A stretch of DNA of 33,174 nucleotides from an uncultured Bacilli bacterium (GCA_947629265.1 CANRCZ010000016.1:1-33174), one strand, 5' to 3'; counted from the first letter of the stretch, positions 1 to 6,474 are shown. Numbers and translations are program-made. Notes: generated from the letters alone by a model not told the origin.

Positions 1-71
1 TAAAATAAGTTTTGTTCAAGTTTTCGTGACTATGTGTGCCTTGAACAAAGTGAAAGGAATGTGTGGTTAAA

Positions 72-290
72 ATGAAAGTAGATGATATTCGTTTAGAACT
101 GCAAAACCATATTGGTAAAACCGCTAAAATAAAATGTAACTTAGGAAGAAATAAGTATGAAGAATACGATGTCGTTATCAAAAAAATATATAGCCATGTT
201 TTTTTAGTTGAAAAAGATAGTAAAGAAATTAAATCATTTTCCTATTCCGACGTAATAACTAAAATGGTCAAAATCGATTATAATAAATAA
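72..290 (+). CDS. veg: Veg family protein (DUF1021-like)
   Basis: MKVDDIRLELQNHIGKTAKIKCNLGRNKYEEYDVVIKKIYSHVFLVE matches the Veg pattern; RBS GAAAGGA upstream; ATG at 72 preferred over GTG at 63. Confidence 0.85.
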   Translation: MKVDDIRLELQNHIGKTAKIKCNLGRNKYEEYDVVIKKIYSHVFLVEKDSKEIKSFSYSDVITKMVKIDYNK

Positions 291-381
291 AAGTAGGATA
301 AAAAAATAACACAAATTGTCAAAATAGCTTGATTTTGTAGTCTATATATTATACAATTAACTTAACGAAGGGAGAAAGATT

Positions 382-645
382 ATGAAAATAACATCAGTAA
401 ACATCAAGGTAAATGATAAAGATGATACTAGAATGAAAGGAATAGCTTCTATATTAATAGATGATTGCTTTGCAATCCACGATATTAGAATTATCGAAGG
501 TGATAAAGGATTATTTACCGCTATGCCAAGTCGTAAGACAGCAACTGGTGGATATCGTGATATCGCACATCCAATTACAACTGAATGTAGAAAAATGTTC
601 GATGATGAAATAATATCTGCTTATAAAAAAGAAATAGGTGAATAA
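382..645 (+). CDS. spoVG: Septation/regulatory protein SpoVG
   Basis: ITSVNIKV...DDCFAIHDIRIIEGDKGLFTAMPSRKT...YRDIAHPIT is the SpoVG signature; RBS AAGGGAG. Confidence 0.95.
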   Translation: MKITSVNIKVNDKDDTRMKGIASILIDDCFAIHDIRIIEGDKGLFTAMPSRKTATGGYRDIAHPITTECRKMFDDEIISAYKKEIGE

Positions 646-668
646 GAGGCTTGATAGCCTTTTTTTAT
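646..668 (+). terminator. Intrinsic terminator after spoVG
   Basis: GAGGCTtgatAGCCTTTTTTT. Confidence 0.7.
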
Positions 669-742
669 TTAAATTAATTTGTTGGAATTCCAAGGGTTTT
701 TAAAAAAATTCGACAAAAAATGAAAAAATTTTCAAAAAACAT

Positions 743-771
743 TTGACTATTTTGAAAAAATCATATATATT
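743..771 (+). promoter_or_regulatory. Promoter for the ncRNA candidate at 778
   Basis: TTGACT (743-748), 17 bp, TATATT (766-771). Confidence 0.5.
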
Positions 772-777
772 ATAGTT

Positions 778-894
778 GGTTCTGCAAATATAAAATTACC
801 TTTCATGTAACTTAAATAAAGATCCTTTTTTAAGTTGATTTGCAGAACCGTTTAATAAATTTAAAAATGGAAAGTTTTAAACTTTCTTTTTTTT
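778..894 (+). ncRNA. Candidate structured small RNA or sigG leader between spoVG and sigG
   Basis: Perfect 12-bp closing stem GGTTCTGCAAAT (778-789)/ATTTGCAGAACC (838-849), internal AACTTAAA/TTTAAGTT stem, terminator GAAAGTTttaAACTTTC plus T-run (870-894), promoter immediately upstream. Confidence 0.55.
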
Positions 895-942
895 GTTTAA
901 AATTAAAGGTTTGTTACCATAATATACCTGAAAGGAGAGTTT

Positions 943-1716
943 ATGGCACGTCATAAAGTAGAAATATGTGGCGTGAATACTGCGAATATTAAAGTTTTAA
1001 CTAACGAAGAAATGATCGAACTTTTTAAAAAATATCAAAGTGGTGATGCACTCGCTAAAGAAGAACTTATCAATGGTAATTTAAAACTAGTTCTATCGAT
1101 ATTAAAAAAATATAATAACCGTACCGATAATATGGATGATTTATTTCAGGTTGGTTGTATTGGATTAATAAAAGCCATCGATAATTTTGATTTAGCTCAC
1201 GAGGTAAAATTTTCAACTTATGCTGTTCCTATGATATTAGGTGAGATTAGAAGATATTTAAGAGATAGCAACAGCGTTAGAGTAGCGAGAAGCATGAAAG
1301 ATATCGCTTATAAATCTTTAAAAGCTAAAGAGGAACTTACGAATAAATATGACCGTGAACCTACTGTAAGTGAAATCGCTGAATATCTAAATTTACCAGA
1401 ATTAGAGGTCATCGATGCTTTAGATGCGATGAAAGATACGATCAGTATCTTTGAACCGATATATAATGATGGTGGCGATACGATCTATTTAGTTGATCAA
1501 TTAGAAAAGAACGATGGTTATTATTCATTAGACGCTAAAATAGCCTTAAAAGAGGCTTTAAATAAGCTAAAAGAAAAGGAGAGGTATATTTTATTATCTA
1601 GATATATTTACGGTAAAACACAGCTAGAATTAGCTAAAGAAATAGGTATATCCCAAGCTCAAATATCAAGATTAGAAAAAAGTAGTTTAAATGAAATTAA
1701 AAAAATGATCGATTAA
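943..1716 (+). CDS. sigG: RNA polymerase sporulation sigma factor SigG
   Basis: N-terminal MARHKVEICGVNT plus sigma-70 regions 2-4 (GCIGLIKAIDNFD, YAVPMILGEIRRYLRD, GISQAQISRLEK). Confidence 0.93.
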   Translation: MARHKVEICGVNTANIKVLTNEEMIELFKKYQSGDALAKEELINGNLKLVLSILKKYNNRTDNMDDLFQVGCIGLIKAIDNFDLAHEVKFSTYAVPMILGEIRRYLRDSNSVRVARSMKDIAYKSLKAKEELTNKYDREPTVSEIAEYLNLPELEVIDALDAMKDTISIFEPIYNDGGDTIYLVDQLEKNDGYYSLDAKIALKEALNKLKEKERYILLSRYIYGKTQLELAKEIGISQAQISRLEKSSLNEIKKMID

Positions 1717-2933
1717 TCATTTTTTTGTATGGTTTCAATTTTTTCATAGATATTTTTTAAAGTTGTTTCGTATTTGCTAGTTGTTTTTGGTTCGTAATAT
1801 CTTCGATTTTTAATATTATCTGGTAAATATTGTTGTTTAATAAAACTATTAGGGTAGTTATGAGGATATTTATAATCTGGTGAGGTCGTTTTAATATTGT
1901 TTGGAACATTGCCAGTATTACCATTTAAAATATCTTGAATAGCGTTATCTAATGCTAAATGACCACTGTTTGATTTAGGAGATAACGCTAACTCGATAAC
2001 GATATCACCAAGGGGAATTCTAGCTTCTGGTAAGCCTAATCTTTCACAGGCATTAATACAAGCATCGACTTTAGGTCCCATCGATGGATTCGCTAAACCG
2101 ATATCTTCATAGGCGATGACAGTCATTCTTCTATAGATACTATCTAGATCTTCAGCAACGATCAATCTAGCTAAATAGTGTAAAGCCGCATTAACGTCGC
2201 TACCTCTGATACTTTTTTGAAAGGCACTTAAGACGTCGTAATGTCCATCTTCGTTTTTATCGTGGAAGAAGACAGGTTTATTATTGATATTTTTAACTAA
2301 ATCTAAGGTAATATGGAAGTCACTACTTGAATAATAAGCTACCTCGATAAGATTATAGGCACTCCTTAAATCACCGGATGATACAGTAGCGATAAATTCT
2401 TTAGCTTGTTTATCGATTTTTATATTTGTTAAAAGGTTACTTTTAATAACTTTATCGATAGCTTTAATTATATCTTCTTTAGTTAATTCTTTAAGTTCAA
2501 AAATTTGACACCTGCTTCTGATTGCTGGATTTATTTTATGGTACGGATTAGATGTCGTCATACCGATTAGCGTTATCAATCCACTTTCTAAGTGGGGTAG
2601 TAGTAAATCCTGTTTATCTTTGTTTAATCTATGAATTTCATCCATGATAAGGACTAATCCTTTGTACATTTTAGCTTCTTCAATAACGATATCGAAATCT
2701 TTTTTATTGTTAATAACAGCATTTAACATTCGATATTTAAGACCTAATTCATTTATGATAGCAAGAGCGATCGTCGTTTTACCGATACCTGGTTTACCGT
2801 ATAATATCATCGAAAAAAGTTTTTTATTTTTTACTAAATTATATATAACTTTATCTTTACTAAGTAGGTGTTGTTGGCCAATTACCTCTTTAACCTTAGT
2901 AGGACGCATTTTAATTGCTAAGGGTTCGTTCAT
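1713..2933 (-). CDS. rarA: Replication-associated recombination protein A (AAA+ ATPase)
   Basis: MRPTKVKEVIGQQHLL, GKPGIGKTT Walker A, LIMDEIHRLNK Walker B, DLRSAYN, AYEDIGLANP. Confidence 0.92.
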   Translation of the reverse strand: MNEPLAIKMRPTKVKEVIGQQHLLSKDKVIYNLVKNKKLFSMILYGKPGIGKTTIALAIINELGLKYRMLNAVINNKKDFDIVIEEAKMYKGLVLIMDEIHRLNKDKQDLLLPHLESGLITLIGMTTSNPYHKINPAIRSRCQIFELKELTKEDIIKAIDKVIKSNLLTNIKIDKQAKEFIATVSSGDLRSAYNLIEVAYYSSSDFHITLDLVKNINNKPVFFHDKNEDGHYDVLSAFQKSIRGSDVNAALHYLARLIVAEDLDSIYRRMTVIAYEDIGLANPSMGPKVDACINACERLGLPEARIPLGDIVIELALSPKSNSGHLALDNAIQDILNGNTGNVPNNIKTTSPDYKYPHNYPNSFIKQQYLPDNIKNRRYYEPKTTSKYETTLKNIYEKIETIQKND

Positions 2934-3015
2934 AATATCACCATTAAAATTATATCATTTAAAATGTATGTTAGCAAATGTAGATTTGTTAATAATAAAA
3001 ATCGCTTTACCACGA

Positions 3016-3396
3016 TTATTTATATATTTTTTGTTTTCTAATTTTATCGTTATAGTATTCTTCGGTTTCTAATAGCGAGCGTCCTGAATATTTGTACTGG
3101 ATACATTTTTCAAATTTTTCAGCATCAAAATCATCAAAAATAAAGTTTGGAAATTGTTGATGCTCACTAGCGATATATTCTCTATATTCTTTAAGAAAAT
3201 TAATTTCATCAATATTAACAATAGGTTGTATTCTTTGGCTGTCGAATTGATTAAAGATTAAACTTTTTAAATTGTGTCTTATTTTAAGTAGCTGAATGTT
3301 ATTTTCTGTATAAAAATTTGGTAAAGTAACAAATTGAGCTCTTAATAAATTATTTTCTTCTACGATAAATTTTTTATATTCTTCTTTAAATTCCAT
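3016..3396 (-). CDS. Hypothetical protein
   Basis: ORF with ATG at 3396 behind a G-rich RBS; no recognised family. Confidence 0.5.
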   Translation of the reverse strand: MEFKEEYKKFIVEENNLLRAQFVTLPNFYTENNIQLLKIRHNLKSLIFNQFDSQRIQPIVNIDEINFLKEYREYIASEHQQFPNFIFDDFDAEKFEKCIQYKYSGRSLLETEEYYNDKIRKQKIYK

Positions 3397-3453
3397 AATA
3401 CCCCCATCAAACGCGATATATAATAGCATAAAAGGAATAGTATGTCAAATATT

Positions 3454-3483
3454 GCAACATAAAACTCGAACTATAAAAGTTCG
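3454..3483 (-). terminator. Hairpin, candidate original terminator of the minus-strand tRNA operon
   Basis: CTCGAACTataaaAGTTCGAG; minus strand reads hairpin followed by TTTTATG. Confidence 0.4.
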
Positions 3484-3500
3484 AGCCTTGATGACAAATT

Positions 3501-3517
3501 GGTGCAGGTGAAGGGAA
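3501..3517. repeat. attL core (17-bp direct repeat)
   Basis: TGGTGCAGGTGAAGGGA, identical to 11838-11854. Confidence 0.85.
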
Positions 3518-3574
3518 AGTCACCTAAAGCAAAAAGTCTTTTAAATGGCCTTTAAAATTGATTTAGGAGGACAT

Positions 3575-3769
3575 ATGAAAATAAAAAAAACCGAATTAGA
3601 GCAAATAAATGATGTCAAAAGGTTATTAACCCTAGAGAAAATAGAAATAAAGAATGCTCTATATTACATACAAAATAGATCTATGTACGATATTAATGAT
3701 GTACATAATAAATTAAATGAGATATTATCTATAAATCTAGTAATATTGAAAAAGATAAATGAAAAATAG
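3575..3769 (+). CDS. Small hypothetical phage protein (64 aa)
   Basis: ATG at 3575 after AGGAGGACAT RBS; overlaps the next gene start. Confidence 0.6.
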   Translation: MKIKKTELEQINDVKRLLTLEKIEIKNALYYIQNRSMYDINDVHNKLNEILSINLVILKKINEK

Positions 3770-4106
3770 TAAAAGTATAGTTAAGGTACTATTAGAAAAT
3801 AAAAGAGTAAATAATTATACTAAAATGTTAATTACATTATCAAGGTTAGATTATTATAAAGATAATTATATACCTAATAAAAAACTAATGAATATATTAA
3901 AAATAAATAAAAATAGAGTTATTGTAATATTAAAACAATTAGTTGAAGATAATGTAATAATAGTATATCATAAAGGAAAAAAAAGGTACTTTAAGTATAT
4001 CATAAATGAAGAAAAAATAAATATAAATGATGATATTGTAGATAATAAAAGAAGATTAGATCTATTTGACTATGATTGGTTAAATGATCCAGAGGTAAGA
4101 AAATAA
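3759..4106 (+). CDS. Winged-helix-like DNA-binding protein (phage regulator or candidate initiator)
   Basis: YTKMLITLSRLDYYKDNYIPNKKLMNILKINKNRVIVILKQLVEDNVIIVYHKGKKRYFKYI reads as HTH plus beta-wing. Confidence 0.55.
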   Translation: MKNSKSIVKVLLENKRVNNYTKMLITLSRLDYYKDNYIPNKKLMNILKINKNRVIVILKQLVEDNVIIVYHKGKKRYFKYIINEEKININDDIVDNKRRLDLFDYDWLNDPEVRK

Positions 4107-4110
4107 AATG

Positions 4111-4140
4111 TTGAATTATTTATTATTCTTGTGTTATAAT
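4111..4140 (+). promoter_or_regulatory. Promoter of candidate ncRNA A
   Basis: TTGAAT, 18 bp, TATAAT (4135-4140), preceded by TGT extended -10. Confidence 0.6.
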
Positions 4141-4146
4141 ATTAAT

Positions 4147-4245
4147 CGATAACTTTATTCAAAAAAATTTAAAAAGAAATATTTGTCACTAATTAATAAA
4201 GTTATTGTGTTATAAAAAGTCGAAATAAATTTTCGGCTTTTTTTT
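4147..4245 (+). ncRNA. Candidate phage small RNA A
   Basis: 11-bp stem ATAACTTTATT (4149-4159)/AATAAAGTTAT (4195-4205), then terminator AAGTCGAAAtaaatTTTCGGCTT plus T-run (4217-4245). Confidence 0.55.
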
Positions 4246-4280
4246 GCAATAATAACAATACGATTTTTTAATATATAAAA

Positions 4281-4367
4281 GGTATCGGAAGTGATACCAC
4301 AAAGGTATCGAAAACGATACCATAAAGGTATTGAAAATGATACCATAAAGGTATCGAAAACGATACC
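4281..4367. repeat. Four palindromic iteron/operator repeats, 23-bp period
   Basis: GGTATCGGAAGTGATACC (4281-4298), GGTATCGAAAACGATACC (4304-4321), GGTATTGAAAATGATACC (4327-4344), GGTATCGAAAACGATACC (4350-4367), each separated by ACAAA or ATAAA. Confidence 0.9.
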
Positions 4368-4368
4368 C

Positions 4369-4476
4369 TATATTATATATAAATATATAATATAAATATA
4401 TTTTTTAATATTTTATATATATATGCAAAAAAATATAAAAATATAAAAATTTAAAAAATAAAAATATTAATAAAAA
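4369..4476. other. Extreme A+T tract, candidate DNA unwinding element
   Basis: 108 bp with only two G/C bases (4425-4426), immediately downstream of the palindromic repeats. Confidence 0.5.
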
Positions 4477-4506
4477 TTGACAATTTTAAAAATACATAAT
4501 TATAAT
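4477..4506 (+). promoter_or_regulatory. Phage promoter
   Basis: TTGACA, 18 bp, TATAAT. Confidence 0.75.
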
Positions 4507-4531
4507 TTTTAAACAGAAAGGAAACAAAAAA

Positions 4532-4834
4532 ATGGATAATGAATTAAAAGAAAAAAATATACCATGCAAAATATTGAATAAAAAATGGTATTGGACAAAA
4601 TATGATGATGGATCGGGACACTTAAATTCACCAAATGGAAAAATATACATGATATATGATTTACAAACAAATGAGTACAAAATAACAGAAAATTCAAAAT
4701 ATGAATTTTTTCCACTAGATTATTATTATATTGACGGTGAAAAAATAGAAAAATTTAAACCGTTTGAATATATGGAAAAAGAAATGATAAGATTTTTAGA
4801 TCTTCAAGAAAATAAAAAAGCTTATAAAAATTGA
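4532..4834 (+). CDS. Hypothetical phage protein (100 aa)
   Basis: RBS AGAAAGGAAAC, own consensus promoter; no recognised family. Confidence 0.65.
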   Translation: MDNELKEKNIPCKILNKKWYWTKYDDGSGHLNSPNGKIYMIYDLQTNEYKITENSKYEFFPLDYYYIDGEKIEKFKPFEYMEKEMIRFLDLQENKKAYKN

Positions 4835-4860
4835 CAGATATTAAAATAACGAATTATAAT
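4831..4860 (+). promoter_or_regulatory. Phage promoter
   Basis: TTGACA, 18 bp, TATAAT; overlaps the end of the preceding ORF. Confidence 0.75.
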
Positions 4861-4883
4861 TTTTAAACAAAGGAGATGAAAAA

Positions 4884-5168
4884 ATGAATGAATTAACAGA
4901 AAGAGAATGTAAAATAATTGGATATGGGACCTATACAGACAAAAATACACAAGATAAAATGTTAAGAATAATAATTGCTGTTAGATCTAACAAAGAAAAT
5001 TACAAAGGTTTAATGATACCTAGACCACTATTTTTAAAACATACTCAAGAATTAGAAAATAATTTAAACCTAGCTATCGAAGATAAAAACATAAAAACTT
5101 ATTATGAAACAACCGAAGATATAATAAGTGGTAAAACTGAAATAACTAGATTGATCATAAATAAGTAA
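4884..5168 (+). CDS. Small protein in the gene-V (ssDNA-binding) position; function inferred from size and order only
   Basis: 94 aa, alternating beta-like pattern (CKIIGYGTYTD...MLRIIIAVRSN...YKGLMIPRPLF), upstream of the coat genes; RBS AAAGGAGATG. Confidence 0.4.
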   Translation: MNELTERECKIIGYGTYTDKNTQDKMLRIIIAVRSNKENYKGLMIPRPLFLKHTQELENNLNLAIEDKNIKTYYETTEDIISGKTEITRLIINK

Positions 5169-5535
5169 TATTTACTTTTAAAAAAGTAAAACAAAAATTT
5201 TTAACTAAGTTCGTTAGGAACAATAAAACCAAAAAAGAAAATTAATATATTCTTTTTTGTTTTACACACAAAATTATAATAATTTTTTCTTATGTACAAG
5301 TGTTGCGCTACGCCGTATCGCTATCGCTCGCCACTTGACAACAAAAAAATAAACAAAAAATTTGACAATTTTAAAATAACCATTTTATAATTAAAACATA
5401 AAATTAAAAGCAAATGTAAAACCCTAATTAATATCAACATCCTAATTTCGATCTAAAACTAATAAATTATAAACCTTCATAAAATAAATTCTCATTATGC
5501 TTTTAATTTTAAAACGAGCAATGTACTAGTACGCA
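5169..5535. other. Non-coding hairpin-rich intergenic region, candidate replication/packaging region
   Basis: 12-bp IR 5186-5197/5254-5265; GC-rich hairpin TGT(a)CAAGTG...CACTTGACA 5293-5340; 14-bp IR 5399-5412/5498-5511; terminator hairpin begins at 5516. Confidence 0.55.
5362..5391 (+). promoter_or_regulatory. Phage promoter
   Basis: TTGACA, 18 bp, TATAAT. Confidence 0.75.
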
Positions 5536-5549
5536 TTGCTCATTTTTTT
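5398..5549 (+). ncRNA. Candidate phage small RNA with G-poor loop
   Basis: Start predicted at the base of 14-bp stem TAAAATTAAAAGCA/TGCTTTTAATTTTA, followed directly by GAGCAATG...CATTGCTC plus T-run terminator. Confidence 0.55.
5516..5549 (+). terminator. Intrinsic terminator upstream of the coat genes
   Basis: GAGCAATGtactagtacgCATTGCTCATTTTTTT. Confidence 0.8.
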
Positions 5550-5583
5550 GAAAAAAAATAAAGAAAGGAGCCTAAATAATAAC

Positions 5584-5766
5584 ATGACAGAATTGTTCGA
5601 GAGTATTACAACCGTAATTACAAGCGTAATGACATTATTCGGAAAAGTATCAACTAGCCTAATGGGTAATGAAATATTTCAATTAATGTTTGGTATAGTA
5701 GTTTTAGGTGTAATTATGGGAATTGTATTTACTTTAGTTAGAAAGGTAAAAAGAAGAGGTAGATAA
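5584..5766 (+). CDS. Major coat protein-like, copy 1 (60 aa)
   Basis: MTELFESITT...IFQLMFGIVVLGVIMGIVFTLVRKVKRRGR: short amphipathic N-terminus, one TM, basic C-terminus; RBS AAAGGAG; gap-free with copy 2 when started at 5584. Confidence 0.8.
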   Translation: MTELFESITTVITSVMTLFGKVSTSLMGNEIFQLMFGIVVLGVIMGIVFTLVRKVKRRGR

Positions 5767-5792
5767 AAAATATGGAAGGAGCAAAGACAACA

Positions 5793-5975
5793 ATGGAAGC
5801 AATGTTTACAGCAGTTACAACTGTAATTACTAATATTATGACTTTATTCGGAACTGTATCAAGTGAATTATTAAAAAATGATATTTTCCAATTAATGTTT
5901 GGTATAGTAGTTCTAGGTGTAATTATGGGTATTGTATTTACTTTAGTTAGAAAAGTAAGAAAAAGAGGTAGATAA
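5793..5975 (+). CDS. Major coat protein-like, copy 2 (60 aa)
   Basis: MEAMFTAVTTVITNIMTLFG...IFQLMFGIVVLGVIMGIVFTLVRKVRKRGR; AAGGAG at 5776-5781 supports ATG 5793. Confidence 0.8.
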   Translation: MEAMFTAVTTVITNIMTLFGTVSSELLKNDIFQLMFGIVVLGVIMGIVFTLVRKVRKRGR

Positions 5976-5990
5976 AAACTACCCCTTTTT
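5964..5990 (+). terminator. Terminator overlapping the end of coat copy 2
   Basis: AGAGGTAG ataaaaa CTACCCCT plus T-run. Confidence 0.6.
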
Positions 5991-6021
5991 AATTTATAGA
6001 ATAAAAAAAAGCTTATAAAAA

Positions 6022-6051
6022 TTGACAGTTTTAAAAACACAGAATTATAAT
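6022..6051 (+). promoter_or_regulatory. Phage promoter
   Basis: TTGACA, 18 bp, TATAAT; flanking AAAAAGCTTATAAAAATTGACAG is also present at the 4831 promoter. Confidence 0.75.
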
Positions 6052-6072
6052 TTTTAAAAGTGAGATGATAAA

Positions 6073-6243
6073 ATGCAAAGTTTTTTAAATGATTTCAATA
6101 TATTCTTTAATGTAATGTTTAATCTAATAACAAGTTTTTTCAACTGGATATCAGGTACAATAATTGGCGAAATAATGATTTTTACTGTTGTTATAGGTAT
6201 TTTTATTGGTGTAATTTATTTAATTATAGGAATGAGGAAATAA
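6073..6243 (+). CDS. Small TM protein (56 aa), coat-like; absent from the supplied ORF track
   Basis: MQSFLNDFNIFFNVMFNLITSFFNWISGTIIGEIMIFTVVIGIFIGVIYLIIGMRK; abuts the ORF at 6244. Confidence 0.65.
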   Translation: MQSFLNDFNIFFNVMFNLITSFFNWISGTIIGEIMIFTVVIGIFIGVIYLIIGMRK

Positions 6244-6474
6244 ATGAGCTATACAACCTGGTTAAATAACATAAAAACGATTATAAGCAAATTAATAAAT
6301 TTATCTGGATCGGTTTTAGATACTTTAATGAAAAACTATATATTTAAAACATTAATTTATATAATACTTATATTTTTTATCATGGAAATGGTATTTGTAA
6401 TATACAAAATAGTAATATACGTAATAAATATTAAAAGTGGAAAAAATGAAGATAAAAACAAGGAGATAGAATAA
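6244..6474 (+). CDS. Small TM protein, coat-related (76 aa)
   Basis: INLSGSVLDTLMKNYIFKTLIYIILIFFIMEMVFVIYKIV resembles TLFGTVSSELLKNDIFQLMFGIVVLGVIMGIVFTLVRKV of coat copy 2. Confidence 0.6.
   Translation: MSYTTWLNNIKTIISKLINLSGSVLDTLMKNYIFKTLIYIILIFFIMEMVFVIYKIVIYVINIKSGKNEDKNKEIE

Noticed and set aside
511-693. Minus-strand 60-aa ORF over spoVG
   Set aside because: Antisense to a well-conserved gene and spans its terminator
2644-3072. Plus-strand ORF 2644-3072
   Set aside because: Antisense to rarA and 3016-3396, no family resemblance, hydrophobic composition typical of antisense AT-rich frames
4281-4367. CRISPR array
   Set aside because: Spacers are only 5 bp and nearly identical, units are palindromic, and no cas genes are present
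4155-4715. Minus-strand ORFs 4155-4346, 4486-4680 and 4509-4715
   Set aside because: They cover the ncRNA/repeat region and lie opposite a supported CDS; no RBS or protein-like character
5738-6040. Minus-strand 100-aa ORF opposite coat copy 2
   Set aside because: Shadow of the conserved coat gene and its terminator
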